Source of the DNA: an uncultured Luminiphilus sp.
GTDB taxonomy: Bacteria; Pseudomonadota; Gammaproteobacteria; Pseudomonadales; Halieaceae
Assembly: GCA_943787485.1 (NCBI GenBank)
Contig: CALSMP010000001.1
Location: forward strand, 124,001-188,000
Length of the DNA stretch: 64,000 nt
Direction: 5' to 3'
Under the pieces are notes generated by a model. It worked only from the letters and a program-made list of their open reading frames with translations, searched no databases and had not been told where the DNA came from. The translations under genes were made by a program, and so were the position numbers. Shown piece after piece: positions 19,324 to 31,856 of this stretch (the stretch's first letter is position 1; every line of letters begins with the position of its first letter).

Positions 19324-20322
19324 GTGATCAACTTACCGCTACTGTGTGTCATGGGACCGACCGCCGCTGGCAAAACTGCACTGGCTATCGAGCTGGCAGA
19401 GAGCTTGGGGGGTGAGCTAATCTCTGTCGACTCAGCGCTCGTCTATCGCGGTTTGAATATTGGCGCCGCAAAGCCTGATTACCCCCACCACTTGATTGAT
19501 ATTCGTGACCCAGCGGAACCCTATAGCGCCGCCGATTTTGTGAAGGACGCCGCGCAGGCTATCGAAGCGGTCAGAGCGAGGGGGCAGGTGCCCATCTTGG
19601 TGGGCGGGACCCTCCTGTATTTTCGCGCCTTGTTGCAGGGTCTGGATAGGATTCCTGGCACACCGCCAGAGGTCCGTGCAGCGATCGAGCAAGAGGCAGC
19701 GGCAAAAGGATGGCCCGCCCTGCATGCCGAACTTGGTCGGGTTGATCCGGTCCTCGCCGGACGCCTACATCCGAATCATAGCCAGCGAATTGGTCGCGGG
19801 CTGGAGGTCTGGCGCATGACCGGCAGACCACTCAGCAGTTGGCAGGCCGGGAAAGGGGCACCTGCCGTGTCGGGCGACGTGATCCCGCTGGTGGTGATGC
19901 CGGCAGACCGCGCCGTGCTGCACGAGCGGATAGCTCACCGGTTTGATGCCATGCTGTCCGAGGGATTCCTCGACGAGGTCGCAGCGCTGTATCGGCGCGG
20001 CGATCTGAGCACCGATCTGCCCGCCGTTCGGGCCGTGGGCTATCGGCAGCTCTGGGGTTACCTCGATGGTGAGATGGATCTGGAGCAGGCGAAACACGCG
20101 GCCGTCGCCGCAACCCGCCAATTGGCGAAGCGACAATTGACCGGATTGAGGCGCTGGCCGGACTCGGTTTGGCTGAATACCGGTTTGGGCTCTGAGATTG
20201 TTGATGTACAAACACCCCTCGGAAATCGTTGGGGCGAGCTCGCCGCGGCAATCGCCGGAACTGTCACCGAACACGAGCGGATGATTAGCCGCACCAAAGC
20301 CACCATTTGCGCGACAAATTAG
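19324..20322 (+). CDS. miaA: tRNA dimethylallyltransferase MiaA
   Basis: Transfers a dimethylallyl group to A37 of tRNAs reading UNN codons, the first step toward ms2i6A. 332 residues. The P-loop is MGPTAAGKTALAIELA at the N-terminus, then ISVDSALVYRGLNIGAAKP, PILVGGTLLYFRALLQGLD and the later AVRAVGYRQLWGYLDG and TRQLAKRQLTGLRRW. The GTG start at 19324 follows the mutL stop directly, implying translational coupling. The frame continues with hfq 132 bases downstream. Confidence 0.96.
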   Translation: MINLPLLCVMGPTAAGKTALAIELAESLGGELISVDSALVYRGLNIGAAKPDYPHHLIDIRDPAEPYSAADFVKDAAQAIEAVRARGQVPILVGGTLLYFRALLQGLDRIPGTPPEVRAAIEQEAAAKGWPALHAELGRVDPVLAGRLHPNHSQRIGRGLEVWRMTGRPLSSWQAGKGAPAVSGDVIPLVVMPADRAVLHERIAHRFDAMLSEGFLDEVAALYRRGDLSTDLPAVRAVGYRQLWGYLDGEMDLEQAKHAAVAATRQLAKRQLTGLRRWPDSVWLNTGLGSEIVDVQTPLGNRWGELAAAIAGTVTEHERMISRTKATICATN

Positions 20323-20454
20323 CGAAATTTTGCGGAACTTTCTCGCCAAACAAGATCACTAACGAGTAGACTACGTCGCCGCTTTGAACAGCGGTAGGCT
20401 TTGGTCGCCTAGGTTTTTTTTGCGACGTTTTTGTATCAGTAACAAGGAGTTGTC

Positions 20455-20692
20455 ATGTCAAAAGGGCATACATTACAAGACCCTTACCTTAACGCGCTGC
20501 GCAAGGAGCGGGTCCCAGTGTCAATTTATCTCGTCAACGGCATCAAGCTACAGGGTCAGATCGAGTCCTTCGATCAATTCGTGGTTTTGTTGAAGAACAC
20601 GGTGTCGCAAATGGTCTACAAGCACGCCATTTCCACTGTCGTCCCATCGCGCAACGTGCGCATACCGATGGAATCGGAAGAAGAGGACGTCG

Positions 20693-20706
<14 letters not shown>
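20455..20706 (+). CDS. hfq: RNA chaperone Hfq
   Basis: Sm-like hexameric RNA chaperone that pairs small RNAs with mRNAs. 83 residues. The Sm1 motif ([27 protein letters not shown]) and Sm2 motif ([12 protein letters not shown]) are both complete, and the N-terminus [16 protein letters not shown] is canonical. The C-terminal tail is short and acidic ([11 protein letters not shown]). AAGGAG lies 6 bases before the ATG. The 132-base gap from miaA carries a T8 run at 20413-20420 but no strong hairpin that I can see. Confidence 0.98.
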
Positions 20707-21976
<1,270 letters not shown>

Positions 21977-21988
21977 GGCCCCATGTCG

Positions 21989-22018
21989 TTAGGAGCAACG
22001 GCGCAATTTTGCTAGACT
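21989..22018 (+). promoter_or_regulatory. Putative promoter for hflKC (TTAGGA-18-TAGACT)
   Basis: TTAGGA at 21989-21994 and TAGACT at 22013-22018 are separated by 18 bases, about 30 bases before the hflK start. The -35 is weak. It could give hflK-hflC-hisZ-purA expression separate from hflX. Similar TAGACT boxes occur before orn and rpsF. Confidence 0.35.
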
Positions 22019-22046
22019 CTGTCCATCAACCAAAAAGGAAACGCTC

Positions 22047-23219
22047 ATGTCGTGGAATGAACCCGGGGGCGGCAATAATCGGCCGCGCGACCCATGGGGT
22101 GGCAATGACCAAGGTCCTCCCGACCTTGACGAAGCCCTCAAAAAACTTCAGCAGCGCATAAGCGGCCTATTCGGTGGTCGCGGGAGCGGCGGCTCGTCGG
22201 CTGGCGGCTCGTCGGGTGGCGGCCTTTCGGGGGCACTTTTGGGAGTGCTGATAGCGGGGGTCGTTACCGTGTGGGCGCTCATGGGTTTTTATCAGCTCGA
22301 CGAGCAGGAGCGCGCAATCGTTCTGCGATTTGGTGAATACAACGGCACCATGCAGCCCGGCCTGCAGTGGAATCCGCCGCTGATCGATGAGGTTATCAAG
22401 GTCAACACGACCAAAATTCGGGCGGTGCAGGTGCGCGAAGTCATGCTGACCCAGGATGAAAACATCGTCGAAGTGACCATGTCGCTGCAGTACTTCATCG
22501 AAGACCCGGAGAAGTTCATTCTCGAGGTTCGAGATCCCGAGGTGTCGCTGCAACACGCTGCACAAAGCGCGTTGCGGCACGTGGTGGGTGACAGCACCAT
22601 GGACTTGGTGCTGACAGAGGGTCGAGCAGCGTTGGCAATCGATGTGAGAGAACGGCTACAGGGCTACTTGGATATGTATGACACGGGTATTCGTGTTAAC
22701 AAAATCAATATTGACGAGTCCAAACCGCCCGCCCAGGTGCAGGGTGCTTTTGATGACGTGATTAAGGCCCGGGAAGACGAGGAGCGAGTGAAGAATGAGG
22801 CCCAGTCTTATGCCAACGGGATAGTGCCCGAGGCGCGCGGCCGCGCTCAGCGCGTGCTCGAAGAAGCGAATGCGTATCGGCAACAGGTCACTGCACAGGC
22901 CGAGGGTGAGGCTTCGCGATTCAGTCAACTGCTTGTCGAGTACGCCAAGTCGCCAAAGGTGACGCGTGAGCGCCTATACCTTGATGCCATGCAGGGCGTC
23001 ATGGCGAACACCAATAAGGTGCTAGTGGACGTCGAAGGCGGTAACAACATGATGTATCTACCGCTTGATAAATTAACGCCACCAACGGGCGGGCGCTCGG
23101 CATCAGGCAGTTCCCGTTCGGGGCTAAGCGAGCGCGACTTGCGGGATATCACTGAGCGGCTGCGACAGGAATTCCAGCGTGACATTGAGATTAATGATAC
23201 CCGTCGAGGAGGTCGCTAA
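22047..23219 (+). CDS. hflK: FtsH protease modulator subunit HflK
   Basis: SPFH/prohibitin-family membrane protein that assembles with HflC into a periplasmic cage around the FtsH protease. 390 residues. A Gly/Asn-rich N-terminus (SWNEPGGGNNRPRDPWGG) and a Gly-Ser tandem stretch (near residue 50) precede a single membrane helix (LLGVLIAGVVTVWALMGFYQL). The SPFH domain follows, with AIVLRFGEYNGTMQPGLQWNPP and YFIEDPEKFILEVRDPE. The coiled coil with KAREDEERVKNEAQSYANGIVPEARG comes next, and the C-terminus is polar. AAGGAAA precedes the ATG. The TAA stop overlaps the hflC ATG (TAATG). Confidence 0.97.
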   Translation: MSWNEPGGGNNRPRDPWGGNDQGPPDLDEALKKLQQRISGLFGGRGSGGSSAGGSSGGGLSGALLGVLIAGVVTVWALMGFYQLDEQERAIVLRFGEYNGTMQPGLQWNPPLIDEVIKVNTTKIRAVQVREVMLTQDENIVEVTMSLQYFIEDPEKFILEVRDPEVSLQHAAQSALRHVVGDSTMDLVLTEGRAALAIDVRERLQGYLDMYDTGIRVNKINIDESKPPAQVQGAFDDVIKAREDEERVKNEAQSYANGIVPEARGRAQRVLEEANAYRQQVTAQAEGEASRFSQLLVEYAKSPKVTRERLYLDAMQGVMANTNKVLVDVEGGNNMMYLPLDKLTPPTGGRSASGSSRSGLSERDLRDITERLRQEFQRDIEINDTRRGGR

Positions 23220-24103
23220 TGAGTCCTAAACAGGTTTGGGCGGGTTTGTTGGTGGCGCTGGTAATCATCGTGGCGTCTAACTCACTTTTTGTCGTCAAAG
23301 AAACTGAGCGCGGGGTGCTGCTGAAATTTGGTGAGGTCGTGAATCCCGATCTCAAGCCGGGCTTGCACGTAAAAATTCCTTTCGTGAACAATCATCGAAT
23401 TTTTGATGGACGTATTCTCACGGTTGATTCAGCGGCAGAGCGATTTTTCACCCAAGAGAAAAAAGCGTTGATTGTCGATTCCTATGCAAAATTTCGAGTG
23501 TTAGACACCGCAACCTATTACACCTCCACTAATGGTGAAGAAGCGAGAGCGGCCGGTCTTCTAGCCCAGCGGATCAACGACGGGTTGCGCAATGAAGTGG
23601 CTGTTAGAACGGTGCAGGAGGTTGTCTCAGGTCAGCGGGATGAAGTCATGGATGCGATCACGCGCCGTCTATCGCAGGTAGCTGCGACCGAGCTTGGTGT
23701 CGAGGTTATTGATGTGCGTGTAAAGAAAATCGATTTGCCGCCCGATGTTTCAGATTCAGTGTATCGCCGAATGAATGCAGAGCGTGAGAAAGAGGCCCGC
23801 GAATTAAGATCCCAAGGGCAAGAGCTTGCAGAGGGAATTCAGGCCGCCGCTGATCGCGAGGTGACGGTCATTGAAGCCAATGCATTCCGAGAAGCCGAGA
23901 TTATTCGCGGAGAGGGAGACGCGCTCGCTACCGGAATTTATGCAGAGGCGTACAACGAAGATCCCGAGTTCTATGCCTTCGTGCGCAGCTTGAGAGCCTA
24001 TCAGGAGACGTTCAATAGCGGCAGCGATATCATGGTGATCGAGCCGGATAATCAGTTTTATCAATATCTCTTCGAGCCGATAAATAGCGAAAAGCGCAGA
24101 TAG
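23219..24103 (+). CDS. hflC: FtsH protease modulator subunit HflC
   Basis: Partner of HflK in the HflKC complex that regulates FtsH. 294 residues. An N-terminal membrane helix (VWAGLLVALVIIVASNSLFVV) is followed by the SPFH domain (ERGVLLKFGEVVNPDLKPGLHVKIPFVN, DSYAKFRVLD) and a charged coiled coil (RRMNAEREKEARELRSQGQELAEGIQAAAD). The tail has the family's ...DPEFYAFVRSLRAYQ... block. Translation is coupled to hflK; hisZ begins 9 bases after the stop. Confidence 0.97.
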   Translation: MSPKQVWAGLLVALVIIVASNSLFVVKETERGVLLKFGEVVNPDLKPGLHVKIPFVNNHRIFDGRILTVDSAAERFFTQEKKALIVDSYAKFRVLDTATYYTSTNGEEARAAGLLAQRINDGLRNEVAVRTVQEVVSGQRDEVMDAITRRLSQVAATELGVEVIDVRVKKIDLPPDVSDSVYRRMNAEREKEARELRSQGQELAEGIQAAADREVTVIEANAFREAEIIRGEGDALATGIYAEAYNEDPEFYAFVRSLRAYQETFNSGSDIMVIEPDNQFYQYLFEPINSEKRR

Positions 24104-24112
24104 AACGCAGCC

Positions 24113-26593
<2,481 letters not shown>

Positions 26594-26599
26594 AGCGAC

Positions 26600-27364
26600 A
26601 TGCTGGTTTTCACCAAAATCATTTCGCTTTTGGTTTACCCGCTTTCGCTAGGTCTTTTGCTGCTGTTGATGTCTTTGGTGGCGGGCATGACGGGTAGACG
26701 CGGCTTCGCCTGGTTGATGAGCTTGCTCGGATTTTTGATTATTTATTTCCCGGCGACATTGGTTGGCTCCGAGGTGCTGGTCGCTCCATTGGAAGGTCGG
26801 CATCCCGCGTTCTCGCCCGAAGAGTTGCCCGATGCCGACGCCATCGTGCTGCTCGGGGGCGCGTCCGATGGCGAATCCCGATTTGGTCGAGGCGCTGACC
26901 TGAATCACGCGGCGGACCGGCTTACCACGGCAGCAGAGCTTTACTTTGCCGGTAAGGCCCCAGTGATTCTGATATCCGGTGGCGCCGAACCCGAGCAACT
27001 TCCTGAGGCCGAATTGCTCGCCGATATTTTGCGGGCTTTGCAGGTGCCATCCTCCGCACTGCTGGTCGAACCCAGCAGTCGAACCACGCATGACAACGCG
27101 TTGATGTCGGCAGAAATGTTAAACAAGGCGGGTTACAACCATATTTTATTGGTCACCAGCGGGGTTCATATGCGCCGGGCACTGGCGCTATTCCAACAGC
27201 AAGGTTTACAGGTGACCGCCGCTGCCACCGATCACCAACTGCCGAAGTTTCAGGATTCCCTCGTGCCTGGATGGCTGCCAACCTACTATCGGTTGGCGCG
27301 CTCAAGCCGGGCAATTCACGAATGGGTGGGCTATGCGGTCTACGATGTTACCGGTAAATTGTAG
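26600..27364 (+). CDS. YdcF/ElyC/SanA family membrane protein (DUF218)
   Basis: 254 residues. Two hydrophobic N-terminal helices (LLVYPLSLGLLLLLMSLVAGM and FAWLMSLLGFLIIYFPATLVG) anchor a DUF218 domain with DADAIVLLGGASDG, PVILISGGAEPEQLPEAELLADIL, SRTTHDNALMSAEML and ILLVTSGVHMRRALALF. ElyC in E. coli is linked to envelope/peptidoglycan maintenance; the enzymatic role of the family is unsettled. It starts 6 bases after purA and is probably co-transcribed. It is convergent with the AraC-type gene, with 11 bases between the stops. Confidence 0.9.
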   Translation: MLVFTKIISLLVYPLSLGLLLLLMSLVAGMTGRRGFAWLMSLLGFLIIYFPATLVGSEVLVAPLEGRHPAFSPEELPDADAIVLLGGASDGESRFGRGADLNHAADRLTTAAELYFAGKAPVILISGGAEPEQLPEAELLADILRALQVPSSALLVEPSSRTTHDNALMSAEMLNKAGYNHILLVTSGVHMRRALALFQQQGLQVTAAATDHQLPKFQDSLVPGWLPTYYRLARSSRAIHEWVGYAVYDVTGKL

Positions 27365-27375
27365 CGGCGGATCGT

Positions 27376-27921
27376 TTAAATAAAGCGCGTTTTGATGTCG
27401 CTGTAGTTAAAGCCGGTCCAGCGTTTGAAGGCTCGGTAAAAACTGTTGACTTCGGCATAGCCAAGATCCCAGGCCAGCGTTTTTCCCGGTAACCAGCCCT
27501 GCCCCAGCAACTTTTCACAGCGGTATTGCCGTACGCAGTCCAAAAGCTCTTGATAGCAAACCTGATCCGCGCGAAGACGTCGACGCAGGGTTGTTGGGCT
27601 AATCCGCAAATCGTCCGCAATAGTGTCCGAGCGCAGTCGGCTGAGGTCGCCGGTCAATAGCGCCTGGACCACTTTAAGCGTGGTTCTGGAGAGTCCCTCT
27701 AAGGGGCGGCGGGTAGCCGCTGCGATCTGCTGATAGTCCAAATCTTCAGTGGGTGGAGTGATGGATAGCCGGTGTTGGTGTCCCCGAGGGTGATGTCGCA
27801 AGCCCGACTGAGGGTCACCGGCTAAGGACGTCGGGTTGGCAGTCATGGGTGGTTTGGCTTGAGACGCCGCCGTCTTGTTCGGGTGAGATTTTGTGAATCG
27901 CTGTATGACGACTGTGGGCAT
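27376..27921 (-). CDS. Short AraC-family transcriptional regulator
   Basis: 182 residues. The C-terminal ~95 form an AraC-type double helix-turn-helix (DTIADDLRISPTTLRRRLRADQ and KTLAWDLGYAEVNSFYRAFKRWTGFNYSDIK). The N-terminal ~80 are polar, Pro/Thr-rich and lack any recognised effector-binding domain. This is shorter than typical AraC members of about 300 residues. The ATG at 27921 has an excellent GGGAGG 6-7 bases upstream. It lies at the edge of the accessory stretch. Targets cannot be named. Confidence 0.85.
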   Translation of the reverse strand: MPTVVIQRFTKSHPNKTAASQAKPPMTANPTSLAGDPQSGLRHHPRGHQHRLSITPPTEDLDYQQIAAATRRPLEGLSRTTLKVVQALLTGDLSRLRSDTIADDLRISPTTLRRRLRADQVCYQELLDCVRQYRCEKLLGQGWLPGKTLAWDLGYAEVNSFYRAFKRWTGFNYSDIKTRFI

Positions 27922-28079
27922 GGTGCACCTCCCTGTGCTTGTGAGTAGGTTTTCAGCGACACCCAGTTGTGGTGTGCATGAATTGTTGGCGTGCCTTCCG
28001 TGGCGGCCTGACTTTAGATTACGCTTCTGGCGATGAATTGCCAGTGCTTCGGGTAGGTTTGCCCAGTTTTGATTAAAAC

Positions 28080-30011
28080 TTAAGGGTGTATCGTATTCAC
28101 TGGCAGCATCGAGGTAGGCACTGGGCAATCAATGACCGCCGCGATGGCTTTGATCAGCGTAAGCTCGCGACCCGAAACCCTGCTATCGTCCGCCGCTACG
28201 GCGGCCATGGCTTTCAGAATGGTTACTTTCAACAAGGGATAGCACTTTGCCAGTTGATGCACAGCTTTGCTGAAGTCGGTTACGCCCAGGCTGTCCCGGG
28301 ACTTGCTTGGTAAATCGAGCTCTAAAATAGCGGCGCCTCTTGCCAGCGCGCGTTCGGGTTGATCATCAGTGAGAAGGGCAAGGGTGCCCAATGCCGTTGC
28401 CAAATCGTCGGTGACAGCCTTGAGTGTGGCAAAGCGAGGACGCACCGGTTTGGTATGTAGAAACTCGGGATCAAGGTAGTGTCTTACCAGCTGAAAGAGG
28501 CACCATTCGCTCAGATCGATTCGGCCATCGGCCCGGATGAACGCCAGAAGTAGTCCCTTGAAGGCGTTATATTGTTTGGGCGATAAATTTTTTAAGGCGG
28601 GTAGGCAGAGCTCGACGAGGGCGAGCCGCTGGGTTGACGGCAAGGCCGCCAATGCTACGCCATGCTTTTGAACCATGTCGGCCAATCCGGCAACCTTGGC
28701 TTTCTCCACAAAATCCAGTTGGCCACCAGAACCATCGGGGTGCCAGAGCAGCGCAAGAAGCAGTCCCATGGCTCCCAGAGGATCCCGCGCTTCCTCCGTG
28801 AGGTGGGCCGCCAGCTGTGAGTCAGCATGCTGAGGCTCTGAAGCGCTAAAGGGTTCGTCCAGGGTAGTGTCATGAGAAACCGACGGCTGCGCTGTTGTTT
28901 CGTAAGCAGCGACAATCCCCGCCGCTGCCATGGCTCGGGCGGCTTGCTTCCCGCCCGACTCCTCGGCGAGGTCCGGGGTGTCTAGCGGTGTTGCGCGGCG
29001 CTCGATAAATTGCCCATCCCAGTCAGGATCTACCCGTTGGATCCGGTCCTCAAGTTTGGGGTGGGTGGCAAACATGAGCCAAAGTCTGTGCTTTACTTGA
29101 CCGAAAAACAGATGAGAGAGCTCTTCAGCGCGCGCACTCTCGACCAACATACCGGGGGTATAGCCGCCAATGACCTTGAGCGCATTGCCAATGCCGTCAG
29201 GGTTGCGGGTGAATTGTACCGACGAAGCATCGGCAAGATATTCCTTCTGTTTGGAGATGGCCGATTTGATAAGGCCCGCCATTAACCCGCCAATAAGTCC
29301 CAGCAGATAAAGCCCCAGGCCCAGCATCAGGGCAACGGCGCGGCCGTCATTTTTCTTGCTCGAGGTTCGATAGCGGGGGCGGGTTGTTGCCCTTAGCGTT
29401 GCCGCCCCGACATCGCCGATAAAGGTAATCCCGCGCAACATGGCCGCCAAGCGCAGGCTTAGTCGCATGTCACCATTCAGAATGTGGCTAAACTCGTGAC
29501 CAATCACTCCTTGGAGCTCGTCGCGGTTAAGTTTTTCCATAGCGCCTCGCGTGACGGCGATTACCGCATCGGCGGGGGACATGCCGGCGGCAAAGGCGTT
29601 AATACCGCGCTCATTCTTCATTACGTACACCGGTGGCACGGGCATGTTCGAGGCCAGCGCAATTTCCTGCACGATATTTTGTGTGCGGCGTTCGTGGGGG
29701 TCGGTCGTCGCGGGGGCAATCCGCTCGGCTCCAAGCGCTTCTGCGACGTGTTTTCCACCTTGAGAGAAGCGCATCATGTTGTAGAAGACGACGCCTGCGA
29801 TCACGATGGTAATCGCCGCGCTGACTGTGACGACCACGTCCCAGTCAATGCTGACTGAGCGGCCCTCCATCAAGCCGAGTGTCTCAGGCAACAAAAAAAT
29901 AATGACAAAGGCGTTTGTCAAAATAATCAGGACAATCACCGCGGCAATGAACAGTAATGTCAGCAGACGACTATTGCGCCTGGCGATGTCCTGCTCGCGA
30001 AAAAAATCCAC
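28080..30011 (-). CDS. M48-family membrane metalloprotease fused to a TerB-like domain
   Basis: 643 residues. Two N-terminal membrane helices (about 18-45 and 56-80) precede an HtpX-like M48 domain with the zinc motif HEFSH at 172-176, a third-ligand block KEYLADASSVQF, and two more helices (about 195-260). After MFATHPKLEDRI comes a linker (370-430) and an alpha-helical C-terminal half with two TerB-type patches: LLLAFIRADGRIDLSEWCLFQLV and AVAADDSRVSGRELTLIKAIAAVI. A role in membrane protein quality control is inferred from HtpX; the TerB part suggests added sensing or binding. It follows lemA by 12 bases on the same strand, a pairing seen widely. Confidence 0.88.
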   Translation of the reverse strand: MDFFREQDIARRNSRLLTLLFIAAVIVLIILTNAFVIIFLLPETLGLMEGRSVSIDWDVVVTVSAAITIVIAGVVFYNMMRFSQGGKHVAEALGAERIAPATTDPHERRTQNIVQEIALASNMPVPPVYVMKNERGINAFAAGMSPADAVIAVTRGAMEKLNRDELQGVIGHEFSHILNGDMRLSLRLAAMLRGITFIGDVGAATLRATTRPRYRTSSKKNDGRAVALMLGLGLYLLGLIGGLMAGLIKSAISKQKEYLADASSVQFTRNPDGIGNALKVIGGYTPGMLVESARAEELSHLFFGQVKHRLWLMFATHPKLEDRIQRVDPDWDGQFIERRATPLDTPDLAEESGGKQAARAMAAAGIVAAYETTAQPSVSHDTTLDEPFSASEPQHADSQLAAHLTEEARDPLGAMGLLLALLWHPDGSGGQLDFVEKAKVAGLADMVQKHGVALAALPSTQRLALVELCLPALKNLSPKQYNAFKGLLLAFIRADGRIDLSEWCLFQLVRHYLDPEFLHTKPVRPRFATLKAVTDDLATALGTLALLTDDQPERALARGAAILELDLPSKSRDSLGVTDFSKAVHQLAKCYPLLKVTILKAMAAVAADDSRVSGRELTLIKAIAAVIDCPVPTSMLPVNTIHP

Positions 30012-30023
30012 GCTTTAACTGGA

Positions 30024-30626
30024 TTATTGAAAGCTAATGCTGGGTGCCGCCTGAATTGCCGGGCTGTCTTCAAATTCGAGGAGTTCGGCGTCTTGTTGAT
30101 GGCCAAAAAAGTTGGCGATCAGTACGTTAGGGAAACTTTGGCGGTAGGTGTTGTAGTTCATGACGGCATCGTTAAAGCCTTGGCGCGCAAACGCTACCCG
30201 ATTTTCAGTCGAGGTGAGTTCCTCAGAGAGCTGCTGCATATTTTGACTGGCTTTCAAGTCGGGATAAGCCTCCATGACCACATTGAGTTTCCCCAAGGCA
30301 CTCCCCAGCACACCTTCAGCACCCGAGAGCTGTTTGATGGCTGCTGCGTCGACCCCGCTTTGCGAAGCAGCCTGTAACGCCGTTGCTGCTTCATTACGCG
30401 CAGCAATCACGGCCTCAAGAGTCTCCCGCTCGTGTGCTAAATAGCCCTTTGCAGTTTCCACGAGGTTTGGAATCAAATCGTAACGGCGTTTGAGCTGCAC
30501 CTCGATCTGGGCGAAGCTATTTTTGAAGCGATTTTTGAGTGCCACTAGCTGGTTATAAATGGCCACCGACCAGACAAGCAACACGACGATGGTCGAAATA
30601 ACAACGATAGCCCCTGTGCTCATCAC
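30024..30626 (-). CDS. lemA: LemA family protein
   Basis: 200 residues. An N-terminal membrane helix (GAIVVISTIVVLLVWSVAIYNQLV) is followed by the LemA signature LKNRFKNSFAQIEVQLKRRYDLIPNLVETAKGYLAHE and a coiled helical body (EAVIAARNEAATALQAAS, GKLNVVMEAYPDLKASQNMQQL, NRVAFARQGFNDAVMNYNTYRQSFPNVLIANFFG). LemA is an extracytoplasmic helical protein of unclear function, often encoded beside M48 proteases or TPM-domain proteins. The M48-TerB gene follows immediately, supporting joint action. Confidence 0.95.
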   Translation of the reverse strand: MMSTGAIVVISTIVVLLVWSVAIYNQLVALKNRFKNSFAQIEVQLKRRYDLIPNLVETAKGYLAHERETLEAVIAARNEAATALQAASQSGVDAAAIKQLSGAEGVLGSALGKLNVVMEAYPDLKASQNMQQLSEELTSTENRVAFARQGFNDAVMNYNTYRQSFPNVLIANFFGHQQDAELLEFEDSPAIQAAPSISFQ

Positions 30627-30687
30627 TTGACTCCCTCCGCGACTGAAGCCTAAGGATAGCGCGTGATCCCTCGAGATGCACCAATCT

Positions 30688-31851
30688 CTAGGCTGGTAGG
30701 CGTTCGGAGAACCAGTGATGAAAATGTTGGGTCGGGATATCTAGCACCGGCGAGAATACGCCCCCGGTAAAACCCGGAGAAGCACGCCCCTGTTGCATGC
30801 CCTCAACGACCGACACGTCTTCTGCAAAAACCACACTCCAGGCATCGAGTAAATTTTCTCGGCGCTCGGTATGGGGCTGGCCGAGGGCATCCTGTCCCGC
30901 ATACATGAGCTGAAGCCGCTCTCGGGTGCGATTGACGGCCTCGGGTAACAGCACAATGGCAAAGAAGTGATCGGCCTGAATGCCTAGCAGCACGTTGGGG
31001 TATAGCGAGAGGTATTCGCCGGTTTTAAGTTGACTTTGGGCCCATCCGGGAAAGGTCGGGAGCGGCGCCTGATTACCGCGCGTCAGGTCGTAAGTTCGGG
31101 TGCCTTGTCCTGATGCGAGAGGCTCCACGACCAGATTGTAATGTTCGCTCAGCGGGGAATAGGTGTTGAGGTCGGGATGCACGAAAGGCAGATGGTAGGC
31201 CTCGCAATAATTTTCGATGGCGAGTTTGTAGTTACTGTTGACCGTTAGTTCGAGCGAGCCCTTGTTCGTGTCGGCCACCAAGCATTGGTCAAACTGCTTG
31301 CCTGCGAGCGCCTCCCAACGGTCAATCATCGGTTGCAGGTGATCCTGAAGGGGAGGGGCGTCTCCGGACAAGTTGACGAAAACAATGCCCATAAATTCTG
31401 CACAACGGACTTCCTTGAGGCCGTGGTCGCTGCAGCTGAACCCTTCTACTTCATGAACCCCCATGCCGCCAATGTTGGGTGTGGTTTTAAGCTGGCCACT
31501 AAGATCATAGCCCCAGCGATGGTAGGGGCAGCGAATCATGAGCCCTTTGTTGCCAGGCTCAATCACTAATTGCATGCCGCGATGGCTGCAGACGTTATGG
31601 AACACGCGGATGTTGCTACCTTCATCTCGCAGCATGAGCAGAGGTAAGCCCATGAAGGAAACGGGAGCAGTATCGCCAACATCGGGTATGTCACAGGAGA
31701 AACCAAGGCCGGCCCACGTCTTCGCTACCACGTTGTCACGCTCGCGAATCCAGTGGGATTCTTCGATGTACCAAGCGTTGGCCAAGCCCTGGCTTGAGAG
31801 CGTCACCGACCCTTCCTTGGTCTCGGTTCCTACCGAGATGGGTTTGTTCAT
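30688..31851 (-). CDS. Rieske [2Fe-2S] oxygenase, alpha-subunit type (betaine/carnitine-like)
   Basis: 387 residues from the ATG at 31851. The N-terminal Rieske domain shows CSHRGMQLVIEP followed by CPYHRWGYD, the CxH...CxxH cluster ligands. The C-terminal catalytic domain has ENYCEAYHLPFVHPDL, holding the mononuclear iron ligands. Overall form resembles oxygenases acting on quaternary amines (GbcA, stachydrine demethylase, CntA groups), but specificity cannot be read from sequence alone. It is 5 bases downstream of a FAD-dependent amine oxidoreductase gene, which supports oxidative N-demethylation of a small amine. No dedicated reductase gene is adjacent. Confidence 0.85.
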   Translation of the reverse strand: MNKPISVGTETKEGSVTLSSQGLANAWYIEESHWIRERDNVVAKTWAGLGFSCDIPDVGDTAPVSFMGLPLLMLRDEGSNIRVFHNVCSHRGMQLVIEPGNKGLMIRCPYHRWGYDLSGQLKTTPNIGGMGVHEVEGFSCSDHGLKEVRCAEFMGIVFVNLSGDAPPLQDHLQPMIDRWEALAGKQFDQCLVADTNKGSLELTVNSNYKLAIENYCEAYHLPFVHPDLNTYSPLSEHYNLVVEPLASGQGTRTYDLTRGNQAPLPTFPGWAQSQLKTGEYLSLYPNVLLGIQADHFFAIVLLPEAVNRTRERLQLMYAGQDALGQPHTERRENLLDAWSVVFAEDVSVVEGMQQGRASPGFTGGVFSPVLDIPTQHFHHWFSERLPA

Positions 31852-31856
31852 GATTC

